This document shows positions 11,920-22,744 of a stretch of 64,000 nucleotides of DNA, in pieces. The notes under the pieces were generated by a model that did not search any database, was not told where the DNA came from, and was given only the letters and a program-made list of their open reading frames with translations. The position numbers and the translations under genes were made by a program. The DNA comes from Adiantum capillus-veneris (Eukaryota > Streptophyta > Polypodiopsida > Polypodiales > Pteridaceae): assembly GCA_014529385.2 (NCBI GenBank), contig CM043969.1, positions 70,669,676 to 70,733,675 on the forward strand, in the 5' to 3' direction. How positions within the stretch are numbered: position 1 is the stretch's first letter; the number at the start of each line of letters is the position of its first letter.

Positions 11920-12183
11920 TTAGGTCATTTTGATATGGGAAAGAAGATCGGCCACATTGTTTGTATTTCCTGGAACAAACTTGTAAGTGATGTCACTTAA
12001 CTTGTAGGCCCATCGATAAATTCGGACGTTGGCTACTTTTCCAGCATTTTTCTCTTTTAGAAATTTGTTGAAATCCTTTAGATCACTTCTTAGAGTAAAA
12101 GGAATTCCCATAAAAAATAGTCGAAAGGATAAGATTGCATTTACTCCTGTCAAGAGTTCACGTTGGATAGAATGATAGCGCAT
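11920..12183 (-). other. Pararetrovirus RNase H region
   Basis: The minus frame has 'IYRWAYKLSDITYKFVPGNT' followed by 'NNVADLLS', the typical end of caulimovirid and gypsy RNase H. It continues the reverse transcriptase region upstream. Part of a fossil copy. Confidence 0.8.
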
Positions 12184-12526
12184 TCTGCATCTTTGAAGCG
12201 CCTAGAAGCCCATCTGCATATGATAGGGGTATTATCATTTAATTCACATAAAATACCTCTCCAAGCTTCTTCAGAAGCATCAGGATAAACAATAAGTGAA
12301 TTTTTGGTAGGAATTTGAAGAGGAGGGAGGTTGTTGTAGATATGCTTAATCTATTTTACTGTCTCGGAAAGTTTGTCAGACCACAATAATATTTTACTTC
12401 TTTCCAAGTCCTTGAAAGGAAGTAAATATTTGGACAAATATTGTGGGACAATCCACTACATGCATCCAATAAATGATTGAACTTATTTTTTATCATTAAG
12501 TTGGTTTGGAAAACCCTAAAGTTTCT

Positions 12527-13207
12527 TCAATACATGTTCCACATTTTAATACATCCAGAAGAGATTTCTACTACCAAAAAGGCAACCTGAGGCTGGCATA
12601 GCTCAATCTTTTTGAGACTAAGAACCAATCCTGTCTTTTGTAGTCTCTGTATGAATAGGTGTAGGTGCTTTATATGACTTGCAGTATCCTTGGAGTAGAC
12701 TAAGATGTCGTCAATGTATAGCAACAAAAATTCTTTGCAGTCGGCGAATAAGATTTCTATTCGTTCTTGACAAAGAGATGGTGTTGGATTTAATCCCATG
12801 GGTAAAACATTCCATTCATACATACCTTGTGGTATGACAAAGCTAGTTTTGTACCTATTTTGAGGTTGAATTTTGAATTGCCAGAACCCACTTTTTAGAT
12901 CAAATTTGGAGAATATCTTACAACCTTTAATCATCCTTAAGAACTCATTCTTTAATGGTAGAGGAAACTGTTTAGGTTCTAACCAATCATTGATTGGTTT
13001 ATACTTGATTACTAACCTCTTTTTTCCTCGCTTTTGTTCTGGATGATTATTGACATTGAATGCTTGACATGCAAAACCATTGTTAGAGGGAGAAATCAAA
13101 CCATCTTTGAAAAGTTGAAATATCTCCTTATTGCACATTCTTGTATCCTCTAAAGACATTCTAGAATGTGTAGCTTTCAATCCTTTAGGCTGAGGTTCTC
13201 CAGGCAA
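12527..13207 (-). other. Pararetrovirus reverse transcriptase region
   Basis: 226 codons with the classical motifs in order: 'KRLVIKYKPINDW', 'FPLPLKNEFL', 'GCKIFSKFDLKSGFWQ' (motif A), 'MYEWNVLPMGLNPTPSLCQ' (motif B) and 'LLYIDDILVYS' (catalytic YIDD). The spacing and wording of these motifs are those of Caulimoviridae. Confidence 0.92.
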
Positions 13208-13257
13208 AGAAATCCAATATTCCTCTTATCCCAAAATGCTAAGAGATTGTCACTAGT

Positions 13258-14450
13258 CTATTCTGCTAGCTGGGCTGTTATCAACTCAAGCTCAGATGAA
13301 TACCTCTTTTTCTTTGTCTTAAACCAGACAAGAAATCTTTCATCTTTCTGTGGATTAGGTAGTGTAGGCATTACTCCTCCCATTAAAAAGGTGCCCCGTG
13401 GTTTAGTGAAAATAATGTAGGGAGTACCCTGAAGCCATAAGTGAATAGACAAGTCGGTAGCAACCATATAAGGAGTAAGATGAGAAATAATATCAGCACC
13501 AAGGGTAAGGTCAATGTTAGGATGTAGGTGCAAGTATAGAGTAACTTGCATTTTCGCATGCCTCAAAGAAAGTTTGCATGTGACAATCTTATTAATGTGA
13601 TCGTGAGAATTATCTGCATAGGAAATTGTGATCGCATAAGGAAGCAATTGAATCATTTGCTGAGGGACTAAGGTGTGATTGATATAGGATATAACTGATC
13701 CTGAGTCCTAGAGAGCATCCAGATGAAATGATTGCTACTGAGGGAACTTGACCCAAGCTTCATTATAAAAGGCTCGATTATATTTTGGATTGAATTCGAG
13801 AATGATGCAACCATTTAAAGTTTGTTCAAGGACCCATTCAGAAGTAGGTTCAGTGGCAACCTGTGCTAGGGTAGCCATATCTGATAAATGGTTAGCAATC
13901 CCAAATACATGGTCAAGCTTGGATTCCACGGCTGCTAGTTTAGACTCCATAGATTGAAACCATTGATATAATTAATCACATTTGGTATTTTCCTGTTAGA
14001 GAGCTTCAAGAATGGCTTTATCATTCTTGCTGCATATTTGAATAATTAGAAGCCTCATTCATGCGGTCATGGTGTGAAGTTGAAGCTTGATTCTGCTGCT
14101 CATTTGGTTTAAAAAAACTACCTTCAGCTCTATGGCGAGGTTGCTCAGGCTGTGAAGGCTGTGATGCCTGAGAAGGCGGCAGCCCTACATGCATGAATCG
14201 CTTCCAGTCCTCTTGTTTGGCGATAAAAGTGGCCTGTCCTACCATGTTCCTGAACAAGGGCAAGGGTGTGTACCTTTTGTGTTCTTTCCTTGAGAGACTT
14301 AGCTTTAGGGGTGGTTGTTGGCTTTCCCATGATTCTGTTTCGTTAGAAGAACTTGGGCTAGACTCAGAGTTAGGAGAAACATACCTTTTTTCTTAGGAAA
14401 TGAAAAAGGTTTTCTCGCCATGTTATTAACCCTTGGTTGACTATCATCAG
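13258..14450 (-). other. Pararetrovirus retropepsin and upstream coiled-coil region, copy 1
   Basis: The minus frames at 13258-13656, 13735-13950 and 14021-14263 correspond piece by piece to the second copy at 15126-16170. They include 'MIQLLPYAITISYADNS' and 'LYLHLHPNIDLTLGAD' from the protease domain. This copy continues into the reverse transcriptase at 13207. Confidence 0.75.
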
Positions 14451-14454
14451 AAAA

Positions 14455-15083
14455 TTATGGTTCTTCAAACTGAACAGTAGACATAGATTCACCTATGGAG
14501 TTGTCAGTTGATTGTTCTTCATCAAAAACATACTCATTATATTCGGCAATCGGGATATCTTTCTTTTGCAAAACACTGCAGTAAATTACCTCATATTCAT
14601 AGTTATCCCGAAGTAATGCATTTCCAAATTTTTTCTTGCGTTGTGGACATTTAGGAGCAATATGCCCTGGTTTGTTACAAATGTAGCACCGTACCTGTTT
14701 TCTTTCTTCTTTGCTAAGTTTTCTCTTTCTTCGTGCTACCTTGATTACTTTACCATATTTGTTTTTGTGATGTTTGATCTTGCAATTACACTTTGTTCTA
14801 TCTCTGCATCCAAAGGATTTAGCCTTCGTCGCTTTATCGCAAAAACTAGAGTTAAATTCTCTGACCTGGTGATTTCTTTCTTCATTCTTATCCTAGTGCA
14901 TTCAAGGTCAGTAACCTCATCCACAAAAGAATTGATTTGTGCGAGAGAAATATTATCATCAAGATGAAAACCTGTTGCTTTGATCCTTTCTTTCACTACA
15001 TTTGCAAATGAATCAGGGAATGAATTAATGTAGTACTGTTTGTATTCAGGTTTGAAATATCCACCTGTAAATTGATCCATCAA
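14455..15083 (-). other. Pararetrovirus capsid-like region with CCHC zinc knuckle
   Basis: The frame at 14745-15083 carries 'YYINSFPDSFANVVKERI', like the C-terminal part of caulimovirid capsid proteins. It is followed on the same strand by a Lys/Arg-rich stretch and 'CYICNKPGHIAPKCP' (near 14690), a C-x2-C-x4-H-x4-C knuckle. Capsid plus knuckle upstream of the protease is the normal viral order. Confidence 0.75.
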
Positions 15084-15125
15084 GTGTGTGTTATGTGTTG
15101 TTGGTATTTCTTAATCTGAGTCAGA

Positions 15126-16170
15126 TCACAGACTTGCTTCAAAAGAATGCTTCTTTATTCCTTGGGTAAGGTCAATCTTAGGATGTAGGTGCAAGTATAG
15201 AGTAACCTGCATTTTCGCATGCCTCAAAGAAAGTTTGCATGTGACAATCTTATTAATGCGGCCGCGAGAATTATCTGCATAGGAAACTGTGATCACATAA
15301 GGAAGCAATTGAATCATTTGCTGAGGGACTAAGGTGTGATTGATATAGGATATAATTGATCCTGAGTCCCAGAGAGCATCTAGATGAAATGATTGCTGAT
15401 GAGGGAACTTGACCCAGGCTTCATTATAAAAGGCTCGATTATATTTTGGATTGAATTCGAGAATGCTGCAACCATCTAAAGTTCGTTTAGGAACCCATTC
15501 AAAAGGTTCAGTGGCAACCTGTGCTAGGGCAACCATATCTGATAAATGGTTAGTAATCCCAAATACATGGTCAAGTTTGGCTTTTATGGTTGCTAGTTGA
15601 GACTCCATAAATTGAAACCGTTGATATAATTGATTACATTTGGTATTTACTTGTTGGAGGGTTTTACATTTGGTATTTACCTGTTGGAGGGTTTTACATT
15701 TGGTATTTACCTGTTGGAGGGCTTCAAGAATGGCTTTATCATTCTTGCTGCACATTTGAATAAAATCAGAAACCTCATTCATGGGGTGATGGTGTGAAGT
15801 TGAAGCTTGATTTTGCTGCTCATTTGGTTTTAAAAAACTACCTTCAGCTCTATGGTGAGGTTGCTCAGGCTTTGATTCCTGAGAAGGCCGCATCCCTACA
15901 TGCATGAATCACTTCCAGTCCTCTTGTTCGGTAATAGAAGTGGCCTGCTCTACCATGTTCCTGAACAAGGGCAAGGGTGTGTACCTTTGCTATTCTTTCC
16001 TTGAGAGACTTAGATTTAGCAGTGGTTGTTGGCTTTCCCATGATTTTGTTTTGTTAGAAGAACTTGGGCTAGACTCAGAGTTAGGAGAAACATACCTTTT
16101 TTTCTTAGGAAATAAAAAAGGTTTTCTCACCATGTTGTTAACCCTCGGTTGACTATCATCAGAAAATTAT
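15126..16170 (-). other. Pararetrovirus retropepsin and coiled-coil region, copy 2
   Basis: The frame at 15126-15905 (259 codons) holds a Gln-rich heptad-like segment with the unit 'CKTLQQVNTK' repeated three times (15640-15720). This is followed by the protease active-site block 'LWDSGSIISYI' (D-S-G) and 'KLSLRHAKMQVTLYL'. It matches copy 1 closely at the DNA level, except that copy 1 lacks the triple repeat. Confidence 0.75.
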
Positions 16171-16183
16171 GGTTCAGTCTCAG

Positions 16184-17370
16184 ATTCAGCTTTCTCTTGT
16201 TCTCTCCTCACAATAAAAAAATGCACAAATTCTGCTCAAGCCAAGTCCTCGCCCTCTCTGTACATAATGCAACATGTGTCAAATATTGTTTGGAAGTTCA
16301 ATACCAACAACTCCAACTTCATCGATTAGACTGATTTCCTTGCAAATGGGTCCTATCACAATATCATAGATATGTTTCTTTACATTGAACCCTATCCGCA
16401 TTGCTACATCACATGGAAGCATGTTTGCTACACAGAACTTCTTCCACATATCATCGAGACCACAAAACCACATTATTGCAAAGCAAGATAAGTCCGCAGA
16501 CGGAGGTTGCTCGCCATGAACACCAAGACAGCCACAAAGTAAGCCACATTCTAAGGAGTTCACGAAGGTGGCGGGTCATAGGTATGGTTTTCTCTACAGC
16601 CCCTTGTATTCAACCAGAGAGATTGTGAGCTTGTATCATGGGACCAGATCTTCATCGCTCTAATCCCTTGTAGTATATGGGTTTGATCTAGAGTATAACA
16701 CGAATGAATTCAGCCGACAGAAAGCCTTCTACTTGACGAACTTTGTACAATTGCGTTGAGTTCTCTCTTCATTGTACATAGAATATAAAGTAGAAGGCTT
16801 CCCGCTGGTTGAATTCATTCGCGTTATACTCTGGATCAAACCCATATACTGTAAGGGATTGGAGCGATGAAGATTTGGTCTCATGATACAAGCTCACAAT
16901 CCCTCTGGTTGAATGCAAGCGGCTGTAGAGAAAACCATACCTATGACCCGCCACCTTCATGAACTCCTTAGAATGTGGCTTTGTGGCTTTCTTGGTGTTC
17001 AAGGTTAAGGTGGACATTCTTCATGGCGATCAACCTCCATCTACGGACTTATCTTGCTTTGCAATAAAGTGGTTTTGTGGTCTTGATGATATGTGGAAGA
17101 AGTTTTGTGTAGCAAACATGCTTCCATGTGATGTAGCAATTCAGCTAGGGTTCATGTAAAGCAACATATCTATGATATTGTGATAGGACCCATTTGCAAG
17201 GAAATCAGTCTGATCGACGAAGTTGGAGTTGTTGGTATTGAACTTCCAAATAATGTTTATCTGACACAAGTTGCATTGTGTAGCGAGAGGGCAAGGACTT
17301 GGCTTGAGCAGAATTTGTGCATTGTTTATTGTTAGGAGAGAACAAGAGAAAGCTAAATCTGAGAGTGATG
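16184..17370. repeat. Large inverted repeat (hairpin) with gene-fragment arms
   Basis: Arm 1 (about 16184-16734) and arm 2 (about 16788-17370) are inverted copies of each other, separated by a 53-bp spacer (16735-16787). Innermost pairing is 'aagccttctactt' with 'aagtagaaggctt'. Both arms encode the same two peptide blocks. One contains 'KEFTKVAGHRYGFLYS' and 'AFYLT' and reads towards the loop. The other contains 'CFAIKWFCGLDDMWKKFC' and 'HIYDIVIGPICKEISLID' and reads away from it. The first block also matches the end of gene fragment X at 10.2 kb. A transcript across this would fold into a hairpin of more than 500 bp. The function of the encoded blocks is unknown; the 'YHGT...AFYLT' spacing is faintly like ADP-ribosyltransferase-type folds. 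Confidence 0.85.
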
Positions 17371-18690
17371 GTGAAGAGGAATTTTGTTTTTCTCCCTAGG
17401 ATGATATGGCTACATTGCTTTTGTGCCTCTGTGCGTACACACACTATGGCCATCCGTTTTTCTCATGCTCCTTATTTATGCGAATGACGATTGGCTTTCT
17501 TGATATTTTCTACTATGGTTTAATATTTTATGATGAAATATGCTCTTCAAATGTGCTATGGCACCAGAAGATTGTACATGAATGTATGGTTGAAGTTTAG
17601 GTTTGAATTTAATAGATACATAGCGTTTGTTTTGACCCATTGCATACTAATACCATAGGTTGTGCTTTATTCTACCCTTTGATGAGTACATTTAATTAAA
17701 ATAATGCCATTCTAATTCTTGGTGGTTGTTCGCACTCATGGATTATTACACTTTTCAAATAAAGTAATCTCTTGTTCTTCCATTGGCAGTCTTAGCTGCC
17801 TCCTAAAGTGGACGAAGGCATTATATATATGTTTATGTGTATGTATGTATATATACATGTGTGCATACATACACACACACATACATATACATACAAACAC
17901 ATAGTAATGTACATATGCATATAACTAATGTGTCTATGTATGCATTTACATACATATCTCTCTATTTATAGGTCTATACATATATACATATATGCGCATA
18001 GATACATATTCATGTAATCATACACTCGTATACATACGCAAGTACATGCTCTCCAATAATGTGGTATGTGGATTGTTCAAATGTATCCACGTGTTTTTTT
18101 AACACATCGCATTGTATGCAAGTTCTAAGTGCTCTCTCAAAATTTTACATAAGAATATACGTAGCCTTTGAACTTCAATAAAAAACTTTAAGCTTGTGAT
18201 GCTTGCCATGTTGAAGTAGAGGAATCTTTCTCAAACTATCCCTTTGTCTTTACTTGAATGGAACTCCATATGTTTCTTTGTAGCTTATAATGTTGAACTA
18301 GAGGTCATAAGTGTTTTTGGGGTTTATCAAGAAGATGCTTTATGATATTATCCCTTATTTTGTACTTGAAAAGAAACGCTCTAGATTTCTTTGAAGTCTC
18401 CTCGAGGCTTATGTATTACTAGACATGTAGGGTACATTAGTGGAGGCTTTAACTTGACACTTTTAGAGTCTATTCCAAAAAGAGTTAACTTCTAATGGAA
18501 ATATTTCAATAACTTATAGTATTTCTATGTGTATAGCTATGGACAAAATATACATGATGGAAATCTTTATATTAAAATTTCAACGTGATAAGTAATTTTT
18601 TCAACGAGCTTGGATTCTCTTGCTAGTGAACTTGTATTACATCTATTAGATGATGGAAAGAAAATGTTGAAGTCGATTGGTTTACCTTGT
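17371..18690. other. Intergenic DNA with TA/CA microsatellites
   Basis: No gene recognised. An impure (TA)/(CA) microsatellite occupies 17820-18030 ('atgtatgtatatatacatg', 'cacacacacatacatatac'). The rest is AT-rich with no long reading frame. Confidence 0.45.
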
Positions 18691-18870
18691 ATATGTACAA
18701 TTGTTTTGGCGAAGCTGATTCACCTTCTTTTATGCATGTGAAGACACTTGAAAATAAAGAATAAGGCTTGGCAATCATGTATATGTACAATTGTTTTGGC
18801 GAAGCTGATTCACCTTCTTTTATGCATGTGAAGACACTTGAAAATAAAGAATAAGGCTTGGCAATCATGT
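18691..18870 (+). repeat. Perfect 90-bp tandem duplication
   Basis: 18691-18780 and 18781-18870 are identical copies beginning 'atatgtacaattgttttggc'. 90 is a multiple of three, so the minus-strand frame across them stays open, but nothing suggests a gene. Confidence 0.95.
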
Positions 18871-19060
18871 TTAGGGCTTGGATGAGCATTTAGCAAATGC
18901 TCTTCTATGAAGGTGAATCTGCGTAAATGCAATCAATTAGACCATTCTAACCGACTCCTAATTCTAGTCTCAATAATCATTATGTACATTGTTTTAATTA
19001 TGTTGTTTCTGCGCAGAATTCCAACAACTATATTTCACACACTCACACACTTATTACCAT

Positions 19061-19064
19061 AATT

Positions 19065-19161
<97 letters not shown>

Positions 19162-19260
19162 GTATATATGTGTCTATATATATGTATGTCTATATGTGTC
19201 GATATATATGTATGTCTATATGTGTCTATATATACATATATAGACACATATATACATACT
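19061..19260. repeat. Compound microsatellite (TC)n(TA)n
   Basis: About 35 bp of TC is followed by about 50 bp of TA. Then come repeats of 'tatgtatgtctatatgtgtc' and a palindromic segment around 'tatatatacatatatagaca'. Apparent reading frames here are translated microsatellite. Confidence 0.95.
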
Positions 19261-19920
19261 GTATGTATGATTCTACCATAGATCCGACATGGACATGCAT
19301 ATTGCCAACAAACAAAAGAATTCCAATTAGGATCAATCACTAATAAACGAACATACATAACCCAATTTTCAGTTCAAGCTTCCGCCCGAACATTACACTG
19401 TTCCCAAGGACTCTCATTGCAAGCAAGGGCATTTTCCCTAAATAAATGTAACAAGCATGGATTACCTTACATAGCTTTATCACATGTTTGAACATTGGAA
19501 TACTTCTACTTACTGGACCCTTTGCACGAAAAAACTTTGTTTTAAACAAGGACCTCGAGAATAAAACCCATAGACTTTCCACAAAAGCAAAATGAAATAC
19601 AATAATTCCAAAACTAAATTTCTTAAATGAAAATGATATCATAATAGCAACACTAAACACTAAATTGTTCTTTAAATATTATGATGATATACTGTAAACC
19701 TTAACTTACTATTTTGAAACATAAATTTTAAGTTAATTTCAATACAAACTTTGTACAGTACAATAATTATATAATCCGTCTATAACACTCACTTTAAAAA
19801 GCATATACACATCTAATTTTTACAGCAATATCGAAGCAAAGTTTACAACTAATAAAATAAGGTATTTACAAATAATAACGGTTTATCAATTTTCAAATAC
19901 AAATATACAACTATTTCATG
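19261..19920. other. AT-rich intergenic DNA
   Basis: Nothing recognised; a weak 106-codon minus-strand frame (19340-19660) has no familiar motif. Confidence 0.35.
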
Positions 19921-19934
19921 AAACAATTTTACTT

Positions 19935-20137
19935 GCATCCCCTCATGATGCCCAATTGCTCATTCTTGGTGATTTCAATATCGCTATACTTAAACCATCT
20001 CACCAACAACCAAACTTACAACAACTTATGAACAAAAATAAGTTACAAATCATAAACAAATTACCAACAACTACATACATGAGTTTACTTGATCACATAT
20101 GGACTAAAAAAAACACAAAGAACACTCAAAACAAATA
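19935..20137 (+). pseudogene. Endonuclease (EEP-fold) fragment of a mobile element
   Basis: A short frame reads 'AQLLILGDFNIAILKP' and, further on, 'LLDHIWT'. 'GDFN' followed by 'DHIW' is the signature of exonuclease-endonuclease-phosphatase domains carried by LINEs and by Helitron2/Helentron-type elements. The phrase 'LDHIWT' is closest, from memory, to the Helentron-type endonucleases. Only about 60 codons remain and no Rep or helicase motif was found nearby. Confidence 0.45.
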
Positions 20138-20880
20138 ACTACCATGTGTATTAGTCCGATCATGATGTTGTGTACTTATTGATACAGAAAAAGGCACTTG
20201 CTAATACTAATTAGAACAACACAACAAGGAAAAATGAACGCTCTTACCGTTTCAACATACAAACACCGATTTGAGGAAATAAGCTACACACAAAGTTAAT
20301 TGAAGATAATTTAGAAAAAGCACAACAGTAAAACATTCTTGAGAACAAGAGACCCTAACACATAAAAGAATTACAAACTTACAACAATGCGCACTGTAAC
20401 ACATTATTAAAAAAAAGAAAGCACGATCTTAAACCATTTCACCAATGAATAAACTTACAAAAACTTATGGACAAAAATAAGTTGCAAATCATAAATAACC
20501 TACTAATAACCATGTATATGAGTTTACTTGATCACATATGGACTAAAAAAACACAAAGAACACTTGAAACAAATATCTACTATGTATCTTGGCTAGCTTA
20601 TGATGTTGTGTATCTATTGATATAGAAAAAGACGTTTTCTAATACTAATTAGAAAGTGTCTTTTTCTGATTGGAACAATACAGAGAGAAAAAATGAATCC
20701 TCTTACCATTCCAACATGCAAACATCAACTTCGAGGAAATAAATTGTACTAAAAAATAAATTAAAGATAATTTTTGAAAAACATAGTAAAACAATGTTCG
20801 TGAGAATAGAAGACCCTAATACATACCAAAATTACAAACTTACAACAATATGTACTATAACACATTATTAAAAAAAAAGT
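19989..20880 (+). repeat. 439-bp tandem duplication
   Basis: 19989-20427 and 20428-20880 are diverged tandem copies. Both start 'cttaaaccat', both contain 'gagtttacttgatcacatat', and both end in 'acacattattaaaaaa'. The endonuclease-like fragment lies in copy 1 and is decayed further in copy 2. Confidence 0.8.
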
Positions 20881-22020
20881 ATGATCTCACTCAATTCGAA
20901 CTAGGTTCGTTCTTTGAGTATCCAAAGCAAAAGATTCAACTATATACCTTGCTTTCTTAACTAGTCATGTCACAATTACTAATATATTTGATTTAAATTT
21001 CTCTAAAACAATATAACAATAATTCAGGTTCATTTGGTTCTGTAAACATGGGAGGCCTTCAAAGGATATTAAATGAGCCTTTCAAACATAATTAAGAAAA
21101 ATAGCAACAATATTCTTATAGACCGCTCTACAATAAACTTCTTGGAGCAAGCACATCATTATTATTTAAAAGAGACACTTCTAGATGAGCTAGCGAGAAA
21201 AATTGGCTAGTGCAACAAACTATGCCAGTAAGCAGCGTTTTCATAAACAGAAAACAAAGCAAATGCACATATCACTTTATTCATTAGTACAATACGAGAA
21301 AATCCTATCAATATACAAATTTTAATTATCTTATTATGTCTATCTCAAATCAAAGTTACTCAGTGTTTTATTTAATACCTCATTGCTAATGAATAAACAA
21401 TATCCAATTCTAAAATATTTCTCTATATTTTATCTTTTGCTTTACTTTCATATGTTCTAATTCTACAATACTCACTTTCATGTTTTTCTTGTTTCAAAAA
21501 CCTTGCAGGTGGATTCTTCTCAACTATGCATGTTCACATGGATGAATTCAACAAAGCTATGCAAAGCTTGAAATGTATATTACCCTTCGACATACAAATA
21601 AAAATTCTCAAAGCATACATCTAGAAGTGGCCATAGGAACAACTTCATCGTTTGAATGAGGATGATCAGCTAACAACTTATGGTACCTACAATTTTTGGA
21701 TACCTCATTATAAAAAATGGAATGAAACAGCAAGAATGCTCGACATGGATATGCAAGTTTTAAGTGTCTATCATACCAAACGTCATCTTATGATGTTCAA
21801 TCAAATTTTAGATAAACACAATCTCTTTCTTATTAGCTTCATAAACATTCAGCCCTCTTTTATTTCTGAAACCAAAACTGTTTTCAAAAAGTACTTCAAT
21901 GACGCTTTTAACGAACCTATAGCCACAATATAGTTCCTCTATAGATAAAATCAAGATAGAAGCATAAAGAAAATTGTATATTCCTATAGATAATCTTATG
22001 ATATGAGAATTTTTTTTTTC
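20881..22020. other. AT-rich DNA with one unassigned 93-codon frame
   Basis: A frame at 21652-21933 (starting 'MNEDDQLTTYGTYNFW') follows a splice-acceptor-like 'aaccttgcag' at 21500-21509 by about 140 bp. It could be a decayed exon or transposon ORF. No family recognised. Confidence 0.25.
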
Positions 22021-22027
22021 TATATTC

Positions 22028-22135
22028 TTGCTTGAAATACACTGACACTAATGTCCTCTAATTCAGTCATTTGTATATTTTTGCTTGAAATACATTGGCA
22101 TTAATGTCCTCTAATTCAATTATTTTCGATGGTCA
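22028..22135 (+). repeat. 53-bp tandem duplication
   Basis: 'ttgcttgaaatacactgaca' at 22028 recurs at 22081 as a diverged copy; a weaker third echo starts near 22218. Confidence 0.7.
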
Positions 22136-22379
22136 TAATTTATTGTTTTTCTATACCACAATTTATATGATTCATTACTACTTGTTTCTTGCGATAGAAG
22201 CATACAAATTATTACATATTCTTGCTTAGACTACACAACTACCAATATTCTTTAATCTTATCACTTTCACTAGTAGGAGTTTAGTATTTTTTTCAGACCA
22301 CAACTTATATTATTTGCTATCGTGGACCGCCACACATAAATTACATCTACACTTCAATAACATTGCCAATTTTTAATCG

Positions 22380-22744
22380 GAGATAGTGCCCTTGTCTACT
22401 GTAGACGACCATGTTAAGGTGATGAAAGTCTTGGTCGATGGCCACCCACTGACCGGTCGGCAACGGAACGCTGTATTCTACCGGCCGGACGTGAATGTGC
22501 AGCTCAGACGCTGCTATGGCGAAGAACGAGGAAACTGCTCCTGCTCGCTTCATTTTGCAATGGCGGACATGCCACTTATCACGAGAAAACGCAGCGAAGG
22601 TGTCTGGTTCTCTCCTTTCAGGACCTTTCTATGGAAGGACGCTTGGCGTAGCGCTTGGCCCTCTGTTGCGTTCTCGCAAACGTCACCTCGCAAAACTTTC
22701 CTATACAGCATTTCCCACTGGGGAAAGGCTTGAGTGAAGGAAGG
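22380..22744 (+). promoter_or_regulatory. GC- and CpG-richer 5' region of the PPR gene
   Basis: Base composition changes sharply from AT-rich to CpG-containing here, just ahead of the PPR reading frame. An ATG-started 80-codon frame (22495-22737) in another phase encodes a basic, Ser/Arg/Leu-rich peptide nearly free of acidic residues after its first dozen ('LGPLLRSRKRHLAKLSYTAF'). That looks like an organelle presequence. It ends just before the PPR start codon. Confidence 0.5.

Larger units (their letters stand above)
10272..16183 (-). mobile_element. Endogenous pararetrovirus (Caulimoviridae-like)
   Basis: Read on the minus strand, this block has capsid-like sequence with a CCHC zinc knuckle, retropepsin, caulimovirid-type reverse transcriptase and RNase H, an intergenic region, a Met-tRNA primer site and a movement-protein-side region. 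No LTRs or integrase are seen, which fits a caulimovirid and not a gypsy element. The order is circularly permuted, as expected for a circular genome that was integrated. A segment of about 1 kb holding the retropepsin and an upstream coiled-coil region is present twice (about 13.5-14.45 and 15.17-16.17 kb). It is a broken fossil with several interruptions. Fern genomes are known to hold a caulimovirid lineage (Fernendovirus); assignment to it is inference. Confidence 0.85.

Noticed and set aside
16769-17159. Two separate small genes on opposite strands
   Set aside because: Both are parts of the inverted repeat arms and have partners in the other arm.
19035-19358. Reading frames rich in Tyr-Ile and Arg-Glu repeats on both strands
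   Set aside because: They are translations of (TA)n and (TC)n microsatellite.
22347-22553. A minus-strand gene divergent from the PPR gene
   Set aside because: The 68-codon frame has no recognisable motif and lies in the PPR 5' region, where GC content alone keeps frames open.
22655-22744. A 939-residue version of the PPR protein starting at 22655
   Set aside because: The codon at 22655 is TTG. The first ATG in this frame is at 22745, so a 909-residue protein is annotated.
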